From: Ganoderma boninense
Lineage: Eukaryota > Basidiomycota > Agaricomycetes > Polyporales > Polyporaceae
Assembly: GCA_002900995.3 (NCBI GenBank)
Contig: CM035305.1
Span: forward strand, 4,930,908-4,994,907
DNA: 64,000 nt
Direction of reading: 5' to 3'
In this document: positions 13,461 through 24,333 of the stretch, one piece after another
Position numbering within the stretch: the first letter of the stretch is position 1
Layout of the letters: every line of letters begins with the position of its first letter
The notes under the pieces: model-generated
The model's database searches: none
Seen by the model: only the letters and a program-made list of their open reading frames with translations
What the model was told of the DNA's origin: nothing
Program-made: the position numbers and the translations under genes

Positions 13461-14112
13461 CGATGCCTGGGACGTTGTTCTCCGACTTGTGGCCGACAGG
13501 AGTCTCGTTTCTCGTGCTCGCTTTTACATTGTCTACTCCGGATTTTCCAACTTACTTTCAAGCATCTGACGGTCAGCTTAGAGGGTTCTGTTTGGACGTG
13601 GGCCGCGATAGACCTTGCGGGAAGACTGTTGACGCTGTTTTTCCTCCATCGTTCTCGAGCCATTATTAACTGACGCTGTATCGCAATCCTGGTTCCTGAC
13701 ATTTTCCATTGACCCGCCTCGGTGTTCCTGAACCCCTCTCCCCTCCTCTCCGTCGTCCATTGTCGCTGGTCGGTGTCGAAAGCTGCATCTCCGTTATTCT
13801 GTCGCACCGCACCCATCTCTGCTCATCTGCATCGCTGTTTCGCTCGTCGGTCTCTTGTAGGAGTCTCCGGAATCTACCTGTCGTAATGTAGTGCACAAGG
13901 CGTGGTTGCGGATCCTGACAATCTTACATAGATACTTAGCTTTAATTTTCTACCTTACTAGAAGCCGCTTAATAGGATTCGCCATAGCTTCGACATTTGC
14001 TCGCCTACAATGCACACATCCCCTCTTCTCCTCTTCCCGACTTATATTCCGATGTTGTCTCCTAGCAATATGTATGGTCCTTCTGCAAACGCTCCTCCTC
14101 ACCTCGTCTTCC
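13461..14112. other. Intergenic region downstream of DOT1
   Basis: I see no recognisable gene. The plus-strand frame starting at 13891 has a hydrophobic start but no family features and lies opposite a possible minus-strand exon, so I did not call it. Confidence 0.4.
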
Positions 14113-14784
14113 ACTCGGGCACGGGCGGCGCATAGCAGTATGGCACATACGGCCGCCCTTCCGAGTCCTGCTCCTTCTCCCACGGCGTTGTGTAAGGCAG
14201 CGCTATCAAACAGGAGTCTCCCCCCACCACGAGGTATTGAGGTCCGACTGCCGCAAGTCGCGTCTCAGCGTGACAGCGCGGATGTCTCGCCGACCGACTC
14301 GGACTGAGGGATACGTCGCGCCCGAGAAATCGCATATAGATGCACGAACATACTTGCAGGCACCGAGACCGAGGAGGCGAGCTGAGACCTTTCAAGGTGA
14401 GGGTCTTCCGCACATGCTAAAGGCTCGATTTATCATTGCAGTCTGCGATTCGGTCGAGCCTGGGATCGAACACCGCGGGTGCCTTCGTGGCGTCATCCTT
14501 AGAATGGCACTGTGATGGCATGGAACTTCATCATGCTCTTCGTTAGGGGTTCCAGGCCGCTGGCCGCTTGTGCTCGACTCGGATCCGGATCTAGATTCAG
14601 AGGCCGAAGGATTCGCGGTTAGGATCCCGGTCAGGACTCGGATAGGTTGCAACGCCGCTCGTTGCTGCGGCTGTACGTACGACTCGAGAGACGTCGGGTC
14701 GAAGCTCAATCGTGCTGGGGCCTGGGGTCTATCGGTCTTGACAGCGAGTCGTCCACTCTCAGTCTTTGTCAAAGTGTCGTCCAC
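14113..14784 (-). CDS. Possible small gene of unknown function
   Basis: Two minus-strand segments look codon-like. One is a frame beginning MDDTLTKTESGRLAVKT with a Ser/Glu-rich stretch (SASESRSGSESSTSG). The other is a tail reading PYVPYCYAPPVPEWKTR before a stop near 14113. They are in different frames and would need at least one intron; the junction could not be settled. It lies just downstream of, and on the same strand as, the PPPY-tail membrane protein gene. No family was recognised and the call may be wrong. Confidence 0.25.
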
Positions 14785-14901
14785 GCTGCAAGTCCGTCGA
14801 CTAACTCAACAATATCTCGCACGTGTAGGGCACCTCGTAAAATACATTTTATACAGAGACCAAGTCGGCGTACGTTTCCCAGTGCAAGGGCAGTATGTGC
14901 C

Positions 14902-16961
14902 CTACACAGGCTCGCGTTCCCCTATCTGACTGTACGGCGGTGGTGCGGTCGAATGCCCAATGCTCGTGCAACTTCGACAAGGGTTGCCACGGTCCAAAAC
15001 CTGATCATCCGGCCCACCCGGCTCTGTTCCATCCGATTCTTCTGCTGTCACTCCGATTGCCAGACCTCCGACGCGTACTGTGACGGGACGTGAGTGTCCA
15101 GTGAGGCCCTTCCTCGGTCTCGCGGTGTTCAAGTTGGCAGTACGGGAAAACGGAGACGAGACTTGGGGCCAGTCATAACGTTTCACGAAGGGTGATATAG
15201 ATCCGACAGGCAAGTCGTCCCGCATCGTGACGACCGGATCCGAGGTCGACTGCGCGAGCGTGGAGTCGCTCCCGGAGTCGAGTGTATCCCCATCGGCATG
15301 CTCAGGGCCAGATATCACGGGTGGTGAAATGGGATGGGAACTTTCTGCCCGCGACACAGTCAGCTGGGACGTAACTTGCGCGAATTGAATGTGGTACAAT
15401 GGTGGCTCACCGAGATATGCGCTACGCTCTTGCGACTTGGAGATATTTGTGGGCTGTACCGTTGCTCTGGCGAGCCGGCGCCTCCGATACCGGCGGAAAA
15501 CTCCCAACGATATCATGGCCAGCGCTGCACAGAGAGACAAGGTAGTGGCTAGTGCGACAAGAACACGATGGTGATCAGAAGTGCCCGACGACGCGGATAA
15601 CCCTGCCGACGGGGATGGGGAGAGGGTCGTCGGCGGTGAGGATAACGGTAACGATACAGACGAAACTAGTGCTTATAGCAACGTACTTGTCAGAACTCCG
15701 TATTCCGAGTCGATATGGAAACCCGAAATTTAACTTGCCTGGCTGAGGCTCTGGTATGGTCACGGTGAACACAATTACCGTGGGCACAGTGATCTCTGCA
15801 AAACACGACTTGAGAACCCTTTGCTTCAATAAAGTGGTAGTTATATCAGGGCACACCTGTGACTCTGAAAGGGGGTGGTTTACTTGTTCCGTGCTCCCAT
15901 GGAAGGCCCTGGCCAGGTACTGTAACCGCGGTAGACTCCGCCTGGAGGATTGTGGTCGTTATTACTAGTCAGATCCCGGTCAGGTCTCAGTGAGACAGAA
16001 CTGACAAGCTAGCCCTGGGCATACCAGTATCAGAAGTAATCGTGGTGACACGGAGCGACTGAGACTGTGAGGCAGGGGCAGTGAGCGAGACTGACATAAG
16101 GAGGTGCAATGTGAGGCAGCGGAGGTCACAGTATGACTGTAAAGTGACCGATTGTGTAGTGAAAGCTTGTGGGGATGACGGTGCTCCTGTCCTTCATCTC
16201 CCCCTCTTTAAGTGCTCAGATGGTGATGAATAGTAAGTATGATTACACTCACGAGCTGTGAATGATATGAACAAAAACTGATAGGTACCCGGCCGGGGTA
16301 ATGCGATCTTGAAGGTCCGACCAACCAGCCATGCAGACATTTGGTCGCTCCAGCGTTCGAGATACACTTGCCTTGTGTCTAGCGTAACCTGTATTTCATC
16401 GGAGAAGAGTGATATTGCTTCAATCGCCCTTGATTCACCGATGGATCGAAAGCTCTCACTTGAACTGCCGCACCTGGGACGGTAGAAGGACAGAACCTAA
16501 CAATAACAACGACAACTACACCTTGATCCGGAGGATCCGAGGGTTTCATGACCGAATTCCCCGCAGATATCTTTCCAAAAGCAGCTTCAAACGTGTTTCT
16601 AGGAAGCAGAAAGACGATGGAGGGCTGAATACTGGACGACGGGCAGAAGTATCAGCTGTGTCACAGTTGAGATGAGATGTCGGGAGACTTCAGTCACCAA
16701 TTATCCAGCTCGTGCCCCAACCATGAGCCCTCATTAACACCCTCGAAACCGGCCATACTTATTCCGGTTGCCTTGGATCTGAAGCCGAATGACAGCCTGA
16801 CTCTAGTGACGCGGCCGCAGAAGCAAGTTCCCGTGGGTCCCAGTAGCCAGAGATTTCGTTTCAACGACGACATTGATTGGAGAGAATGTGCAAGACGAAG
16901 AAGTACTCACGAGTAGTTCGACGTTCAATGTCCAAATATACGAAACAGCCACAAACAGCAT
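14902..16961 (-). CDS. Single-pass membrane protein with PPPYSQ cytoplasmic tail (paralogue 1)
   Basis: Predicted plasma-membrane protein of unknown function. The 3' exon (15665-14902) encodes a Ser/Pro/Thr-rich stem, a membrane segment (VLVALATTLSLCAALAMISL), a positive stop-transfer RRYRRRR, and a ~190-residue tail ending GHSTAPPPYSQIGEREPV. PPPY is a PPxY motif of the kind bound by WW domains of Nedd4/Rsp5 ubiquitin ligases (inference). Upstream exons near 16060-15960, 15980-15870 and 15820-15739 splice in phase and encode Thr/Val-rich strands. A GC-AG intron (15738-15666, donor GCAAGT) joins the last two exons. The putative first exon (16961-16911) is hydrophobic. Exons between 16910 and 16260 could not be joined cleanly, so the extracellular part may be damaged. 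A paralogue lies at 20657-21643. Confidence 0.6.
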
Positions 16962-17838
16962 GATCGACGTGGTTAAGTCCCTCCAACGCCGCCGTCATTA
17001 CTAGGTGGCACAAACCAAACAGAGGCAAATACATAAGCGCTCGTGATGGCCATTTGTCTAAATGCCGCTATTTCTTGCACTCTGACGCTACGCTCAGGCT
17101 GACTCCTGCTTTCCACCTTCGCTCTCTTCAAAATATCTCGTCTTGTCCTTCATAGTCTGGAATGCATCTGTGGTGTAGAATATCAAGATTCCTTTGACCC
17201 TCCGTCGACGCCGGTGAACAGAATGCGCTTCTCAGCGATGACGGTCATAAAATCGAGAGCTCGAGTTCAATCCCATTCCTCTAAGGTTTCTCTCGGCCTG
17301 CTGTGAACGATACATGGCTACTTTTATAGCCGTAGCCAACGCACTGTCCTCTCGCACTCCAGGTGACTGCTTATTGAGGTTGCGGTGCCCTCCGTGCCCC
17401 TCCGTCCATATCCATTCCAGCGGTGACCGGTGAGTTATCAACAAGCTTTCGTACTGCCTTCCGTCGCCTGTATTCGTTATATCACACCACACGGTCTCGC
17501 ACGGTGTGGTGGGCCGCTAGACATGCGTCGTGATTGGCTGCAGACACATTCGTCGCTGAGGTTCGTCTCTACTTTCTGTGCACTCTTCTAGAGTCCTCCT
17601 GTGCGTGCCTCTATTATCTAGGCGCTGCACACTCCTGATGTCGGCTTCTTACCTCCGAATTCCTGCAGTAGCTGCTTTGGAATCCAAACGCATATGAAAT
17701 GCCTGCCAATCCGCGTGTCTCCGTGTGTACGTGTTTTCTCAGGCCCGCGACTTTTACTTAAGCCTCGTCATCGACCCCTCAGCCTCGTTCGGTCCGATCC
17801 ATCAACTTGAACAGTGAACGACGTCTACTTACATCGAC

Positions 17839-18954
17839 ATGGGTCAGTTCACCGACGACATCCCAGACAACCTCATCCCGTGGATCCGCAAGCAAGAGAT
17901 CTTCTTTGTCGCCACTGCCCCGCTCAGCGGCGACGGGCACGTCAACGTCTCGCCCAAAGGCGTGCGCGGGTCCTTCGTCGTGGAGAGCAAGACCCGCGTC
18001 TGGTATGAGGACCTCAGCGGCAGCGGTCGGTCCTCATGTCCTCTTCCTCCTTCCTCAACGCCGCTGACCACCAGACTTCGCCACATGCCAATCTGAATGT
18101 CAGGCGTCGAGACGATCGCGCACCTGAAGGAGAACCGGCGGATCACGATCATGTTCTGCGCCCTCGAGGGCGCCGCGCGCATCGTGCGCCTCTTCGGAAC
18201 GGGCACCGTGCACGAGTTCGGCACGCCCGCGTACGCGCAGCTTGTGCCCCCGCACAAGCGCCTCTCGGGCTCGCGCGCCGCCATCGTCGTCGACGTGCAC
18301 AAGGTCGGCTCCGTGCGTCTCCCCCCTTCCTCTCTTCCCTCCATGACTCATATTCACCTTGATCCTCGTGCTCGCGCTTACCGGAACTGTGATCGCGGGG
18401 CGGCAGTCGTGCGGGTACGCCGTGCCGCTATACACGTTCCAAGCACACCGCACCGCGCTCTTCAACTGGTCCGAGAAGATGGAGGCGCGCGATGCCTCCA
18501 CCACCACCACCACCACCACCTCCTCCTCCTCCGCCGCTGCCGCCGCCTCGTCAACGCCCCCCCTTTCCGACTCCAAGGCGCCACAGAACGCAGCATGAAG
18601 TGGTGGTGGGTGCACTGGAACCTGCGCTCGCTCGACGGCCTGCCCGCGCTCGCGCACGCACACGTCGCGGACGCGGTCCCGCGCACGGGCGAGGACGCGC
18701 GCGCGCGCCAGCGGGGCGTGCGCGAGCCCCCGAGCGACGGGAGCGCGGTGATTCTGGGGAACCGCGTGCCGAAGGCGGGGGTGTGGGAGCGGGCCAGGTG
18801 GGTGCTGGAGGGGGCGAGGAGGGAGGAGGCGGCGAGGCTGGTGCTGGCGTTCGCGCTGGGCGTTGTGGTCACAGCGGTGGTTTGTGTGGTCCTTCTTGTT
18901 GGTGAAGGGAGGGAGGCGTATGCGCTGCGATGGCCAGCCAGAACGGTGCTGTAG
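17839..18954 (+). CDS. Membrane-anchored PNPOx-like flavin-binding protein
   Basis: Member of the pyridoxamine-5'-phosphate-oxidase-like split-barrel family; fungal members of this subtype have no assigned reaction. Four exons give 299 residues: 17839-18025, 18104-18312, 18407-18549, 18594-18954. The N-terminal fold shows FFVATAPLSGDGHVNVSPKG, RITIMFCALEGAARIVRLFGTG, and then SCGYAVPLYTF. A C-terminal hydrophobic helix (about residues 265-287) would anchor it, followed by a short tail. Exon 3 ends in Thr/Ser/Ala runs encoded by a trinucleotide repeat (about 18498-18548). The next intron is only 44 nt (18550-18593); without it the frame would break, so either a very short intron or repeat slippage is involved. 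It is divergent from the membrane protein gene on its left. Confidence 0.85.
18498..18548. repeat. Trinucleotide microsatellite in PNPOx-like gene
   Basis: Repeats of acc, then tcc/gcc, encode consecutive Thr, Ser and Ala residues just before an unusually short intron. Confidence 0.85.
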
Positions 18955-19041
18955 TCAGATACATAGGTGAGACACTGGTGGACGGCTGGAAACATCCCAA
19001 GAAGTAATGATGCATATGTGATATATGTAAACCAGTCCTTT

Positions 19042-20125
19042 TCATGCCGCCTGTCCACTCACGCTCTCGGCATCCTCGTCAGAGCTTTCGTGAAGCTGGA
19101 GAGCAGCAGTGCCTGCATCGCTTCTTGCTCGTTCCCCAACCCCATGAGCCGGCCTTGCAGCTGCTTCTATTCGCTCCGCCAGCTTCGCGAGGCGGTTGTC
19201 CGTTGTCTTGCGCTCCGTCTCGGGTTCTGGCTGAGGATCTGGGACCAGCTGATGGCACCGGACGAGCGCGTGGGTGTAGACGTGTCGGCGCAAGCCCGCC
19301 ATGCGGCGGTCGTCGAACCTTCCTTGGTGGGTTTTACCGTCTTCGACGTGAGTTTCGTATAGCTTCTCAGGCTCGATAGCCTCTGATGAGATAGACACGG
19401 GTGCCTCGGACGGTTTCATAGACTTGGCGTTGTCTTCAATGGACGGAGCAGTTGCATCTTCCGCAGGAGAGCCCGGCAGCATCCCCAGCGCGCGGACCAA
19501 TTCGAGCGCTTGCACAGCCTGCACAGAGAGGTTCGGCAAGAGGATCCGGAGACTGTGGATGACCGTCGTAAACTTAAGGATGTCGTGCGTTGTGCGATGG
19601 GCGGCATCATGATTGCAGAACGACAGGTTCCAGAATCCGTCCGTGTCTCGACCCCAAGGCATACCGGGTCACGGTCGTCGCAGAAGCTGACCTGGCGCGC
19701 CGAGAAGTCGGTTTTGTCTGGGACGCATGTGAGGCACATGCATCGCGCGCCCTCGAGGTAGCACCTGCCCGCTTGGAACTCTGGGGGAGCCTCGCATAAC
19801 GTCGACCTGTATCTAGGATATGAATACGCGAGCACACACAGAGGACGACCAAGGCTGTCGAATGAGCATGCCAGGTGAGACATGGGACGCACCGGTGGTG
19901 GGGGAGCGAGAGGTACCTGGACTTGCGTCCGTTGATAGTATCCAGGCACAAGGTTACTGAAGAAAGCCACGACCCTCGAAGGAAGGGGGCGCGGTTTACC
20001 AGAGAAACATGGCGGGGTGTGAGAGGCCCGGACGATAGCCAAATATTTGCACACCGTAGACGCCTGGGACCTACTCCGGCGCCTATGGTCGCAACCTTGA
20101 CCTTGTTTACCTGACGATGCATCAC
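19042..20125 (-). pseudogene. C-terminal remnant of an EF-hand/ZZ-finger family gene
   Basis: The minus strand encodes pieces matching the C-terminal part of the genes at 24-28 kb and 61-64 kb: Cys-rich stretches around 19760-19630 (CMCLTC, FCDD, SFCNHDA), then THDILKFTTVIHSL, and then RHVYTHALVRCHQLV followed by a coiled coil ending about 19050. The same THALVRC signature is present at the C-terminus of the 24-kb copy. The Cys-rich part and the downstream part are in different frames and no upstream domains (EF-hand, helical bundle) were found within 1.5 kb. I therefore read it as a truncated remnant; a short spliced gene cannot be excluded. Confidence 0.5.
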
Positions 20126-20656
20126 TCCCCTTTAGTGTTTATGCCTTGCTAAGGTGCGTCTCCATTTCACCCATAATTAAGCCATCTTACACCAATTGCA
20201 GTGACATTTCAAAACGAAGAGGATTGCACAATCTGTGGCTGAGTCGAACGGGGAAGCACAATTTTATAATTGATGCCAACAGCGCTGTCGTCCTGACGCA
20301 CGGTCGCGCAGTAGATGCGAACCCATGAACCAAGTCTACGAAACACGGACCGAGGTATCCTCACGTCGCGCATGTCGAAGCTACCCTGTAGATGCGAAAG
20401 ACTTTGGTTATCTCTGAATGTCTGATAACCATAGACGCGGTCGCTAGTGTTGTACGGGATGGAATCAGCTAGCGGAACCTCTTGGGGCTGCAGAACGTCC
20501 ATATCGTAATGTCATGAGCCCGACTCGGACTTGGAAGGAGAACATCGGGGCTCACTGCTTCCAGCGGCCGACATCGGCTGCGCGTAATACTAGGTCCTAT
20601 TCATGACAACCCAAACTCTCTGGAAATTTATTGACATGCGTATTCTATCCCTCATG

Positions 20657-21643
20657 TTATCCAATCTGGCTGTACGGCGGCGGAGCAGTAGAATGTCCTG
20701 CACTAATGATACTAATGCGCCTAGCACGAGTATCAAAGTTGAAGTCCTGAATATGAGAGTCCCGAATGCCTCGCGCAGCACGCTTGACTGGCCGTCTCTC
20801 TCCGATATCTACACAGGGAGAACTTGACGGTCCAGCGGACGCCGCTGTTGTCGGCATTGCGGTGTTGGTGCGACTGGCATTCGAAAATGGTAGCACGGGC
20901 GACTCGTAATGCTTGATATAGGGCGTTATGTATCCGATATAGCCGTCGTTAGGCGGCGCCGAATCGTCCTGCATGGCGTCGTCCTGCACTGTGGCTGGAT
21001 TCGAATTTGCCTTCGCTGCGGCGATTCCATTGCTCTCGGAGTGGTGTGTATCTTCGAGCTCAGGACCCAAGAGCATAGATGGGGAGATAAGGGTCGTCCC
21101 AGGGCGTCCTGCGTGACACAGTATCAGTGGGTGTCTGAGTCCTATGCGCTGCAGAAAACCGCAATGAAAGGCTACCCATGCGCACCTGAATATTCTTCTT
21201 ACTGAAGATACTGCAGGGGGGAACTTTGCTGCTCTGGCGCGCCGCCTCCGGTACCAGATGATTGCCAACGCTATTATCAGTGCTCCGAGGAGGGACAGGG
21301 TGGCTGCAACGGGAATGACGACATATCGAGAGCTTTTCAATGAGCGGAGCGGGGACGATGTCGATGGTGATGTTGGAGAGGGTGACGATGGAAGTGAGGA
21401 AGATGGCGAGAATGGTGACAATGATGGTGAGGGTGTTGACGATGACGACAACCCAAAGGATGATGTAGAATTTGATGTAGAATTTGATCGTGACAACGAC
21501 CGCGCTGAAGATGATGACGATGTGAATATTAGTTGTGGAGGGGTTGATTTTGACAGTGACCCAGGGGACGACGATTGAAATGATTGAGAAGGCAATGAGG
21601 TGGGAGACGACGTCTTCGTTATGCCCGTGTTTGAGGGTGCCAT
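20657..21643 (-). CDS. Single-pass membrane protein with PPPYSQ tail (paralogue 2, 5' end unresolved)
   Basis: Second copy of the membrane protein family at 14.9-17.0 kb. The frame encodes a long Ser/Pro-rich stem, a membrane helix (VVIPVAATLSLLGALIIALA), YRRRR stop-transfer, and a tail ending GHSTAPPPYSQIG and a stop at 20659-20657. The stem, the RRRR junction and the terminal GHSTAPPPYSQ are shared with paralogue 1, while the intervening tail has diverged. An 81-nt segment inside the tail (about 21193-21113) has GT..AG ends and a length divisible by three, so it may be an intron that leaves the frame open. The first ATG used (21643) is not a convincing protein start. Upstream frames up to ~22.9 kb were examined but no extracellular exons could be assigned. 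Confidence 0.65.
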   Translation of the reverse strand: MAPSNTGITKTSSPTSLPSQSFQSSSPGSLSKSTPPQLIFTSSSSSARSLSRSNSTSNSTSSFGLSSSSTPSPSLSPFSPSSSLPSSPSPTSPSTSSPLRSLKSSRYVVIPVAATLSLLGALIIALAIIWYRRRRARAAKFPPAVSSVRRIFRCAWVAFHCGFLQRIGLRHPLILCHAGRPGTTLISPSMLLGPELEDTHHSESNGIAAAKANSNPATVQDDAMQDDSAPPNDGYIGYITPYIKHYESPVLPFSNASRTNTAMPTTAASAGPSSSPCVDIGERRPVKRAARGIRDSHIQDFNFDTRARRISIISAGHSTAPPPYSQIG

Positions 21644-21879
21644 TGCGCCAGCGAGCGAGAATGACAGCGCTAGAAGTGTCTCGACGCCTAGAGGATAGGC
21701 GCGACAGGATAGGAGGAGTCGTAGAGAGAAATGCTGCCGGGAACTTTGACAGCGTTCATCCCCTCATGCCAGGAGCCTCGCCTTAAGTACCTGTGTAAGA
21801 TTGCTACAAGCCTAATACATCGGTATGCTCTCGAGAGAAAGTCCGACGATGCTTTCCAGTGCTGCACCCTTATCATCAT

Positions 21880-24330
21880 AAGCCCGTGTCTGGCGGTCGG
21901 ACATTTCTGCTTCCTTGATCTAGAAGCATCGTTGAGCGGCGAGATGCGCGTTTACTCCTGGCCAAGGATTTTACAATGTGTTACGAAGGGAGTTTGGCTG
22001 TGCAATGGTACAGCTCTGGAATGAAACCCTATCAAGAGGAATGTGATCCACGTGGAGTGCTGGACCGGCGTAATAAAAACCGACTCAATCCCAGAGTCTG
22101 TTTACGACCTCCACCGACAAGGTGCCAATTTTTACAACATTGATTGATTCACATACTGATGATTTGTTCGTTCTATTCTTGAATTTTAGGTGATGAAGCC
22201 ACAGGTCTCCTGGTCGAGCAGAAGAGTCTTCCGAACACCGCGGCTCTGCTGGCGTCTTGGAAAGTTCCAATCTTGACGCTTGCAACAGAACATAGAGGGA
22301 ATATACATGATGGAAGCAAATCTCTGTAGCGTGATCCCTGTAACGTGATAAATCGCTTTAAAATGTCAGCTTGAAACAGATTCTGTTGCGGCATAAGAAA
22401 GCGTGAAAGACGACTGAACTTCGGTCGGTGTGTCGAGATGTGTGCCGGCGGCTTCTATCTGCCAACTCGCGCTAAGGCGGGCTGGCAAAAGAGCTCTGAT
22501 ACCATCATTGTTAGGTAGGGTCGTATTGTCCGTGCGTCATTATCCATCTTCTCGAATGTCCTTCTGACAAGAGAAAGACGCGTCAGTGACGCTCAGCGCC
22601 GACCGACCGGGGGACCAACGACCGGTGATGTACCTACAAGAACCAGTACGTATACCACGAGGGCCCTGTTGAGAGATCAAAGTTAGTCTGAGCGTCATTG
22701 AACGGATTGTCAGAACTGTCCCTGCGCCCTATGCCTTCTCATCCCGATCAGCGGCCGGATGTGTGGCTGACGTGCCTTCGGCTATGTTGCGCTTGGACGC
22801 CATGATGAGGCGCTAACTGCTGGAGGGCCTAAATGCAGTAAAACAGTAAGTGAGTAGCGACAAATATCCCAAGTGTTTTACCGTAGTTGAGCTGAGGTCG
22901 TGCGTGGCCATGCAACGTACTCGGACTAGTATCAATGGGATCGCATCCACTCAGAAGCCATGTGAGTACTACAACTCAGTTTCCGGCTCGACTTTAAAGC
23001 TATGGGTATACGCACTTCTGAATATTCTGATATAAATGGCCTCCAGTAGTGCCTTGCAGATGTGATTTGTTTTGGGGGGGATGGAGGATGGAGATAGACG
23101 TAGATCAGGATGAAGGAGTATAGAAGGCTGGCGCTAATTGATTACCGAGGCTCATTGCCGCCGCCGATGCTTCTGTCCATGCCGGCTTGATGCTGACCAT
23201 GACGACGACCTGGACCTCAACGCCTTGGACGGTCTCCACGCTTCTCGGCTTTTTACCACAACGCTCTCTATGAATGCTTGACTATGCTGGTTAGCCTCCG
23301 AGTCGCAGTCCGTGCCTAGACCTCAGGAGGCGTCTCGGTGGCCGACGTGGCGCTCGCACAAGAGAGGTCTTTTTCTCGGCTCCCTGGCTCATCAAGTTGT
23401 ACAAGCCCAGGTCAAGAACAACAGCTTAAAAGATGGGGATATGAGGGTCCATATCCTAGAGTTGCGCACACGTACGTCACACAATCTCTGTCACCTCCGG
23501 ATCTTGCCACATCCCTCGAGCCTCGTAGCCAACCTTCAAGGCGAACTCTTGCATTTCGATACTGTGCACATACAAAATCCAGACCAAATACACTTGTTGT
23601 GCTGGCTTTGAGGTGTGCAGCAGGGGTACTCCTGGATCGACGGGCGCAAAGACCCAGGTGTCAACGTTTTCCGGCAGACACTTGTATACGAAGAGTCTCT
23701 GGAAGGGCCTTGACCAACGTGAGTGCTCTACCATTTCACCTTCATGAAATATGTGTCGGGTGGTCCTTGGGAATCTTGGCAGCAAGGAGGCAGTTCATGG
23801 CGCAGCAGATGTGCGTGTCATGGATAAGTCTTCGTGACGAGCAAAGATTATGCTCACGGACCACTGATGATTGTCCGACCTCATTGTATGCTCATAGTCT
23901 TTCCGCTAGTGTCGCTCCGAGAGATTCACCCTCCCAGCATACATGTACTACTCAGAGGGTGCTTCATGGAGCGGCGGCTAGAGGACAAGCCCCTGCAGCT
24001 GTCGTGACGCCTGACTCTGCTACCATCACCCATTCGCCCGGATGGTACATGCGTCAGGGCTCCTGCCACTCAGAACGCGCTGGCGCCGCATAGCACTTCT
24101 AGGACATGTTCTAGTATTTACTTACTGGTGATCGAGCCCTTCGGCACTTTGCACATGCATATATGCGGAGCGACTGTAAGTGCAACCTTCACGTAGCTGG
24201 CTAATGTCGTTTGAGCAGTTGGAATCTACGTACACGATGTTACGTTCACCGCCCATTCCATACCCTCCACGTCAGATGGAATGGCCATATCCTCACAAGC
24301 GACTCCCGCACTGCGACACCATACCGGTGA
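21880..24330. other. Region without an assignable gene
   Basis: It may contain the 5' exons of PPPY paralogue 2 (minus strand, up to ~22.9 kb) and the downstream flank of the EF-hand/ZZ gene. Open frames at 23338-24093 (+) and 23477-23785 (-) overlap each other and show no family motif. No repeats or RNA genes were recognised. Confidence 0.4.
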
Positions 24331-24333
24331 GTT

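Noticed and set aside
21258..21578. Acidic 107-codon plus-strand frame
   Set aside because: It is the antisense shadow of the Ser/Pro-rich stem of PPPY membrane protein 2; the Asp/Gly richness arises from the complement of Ser/Pro codons.
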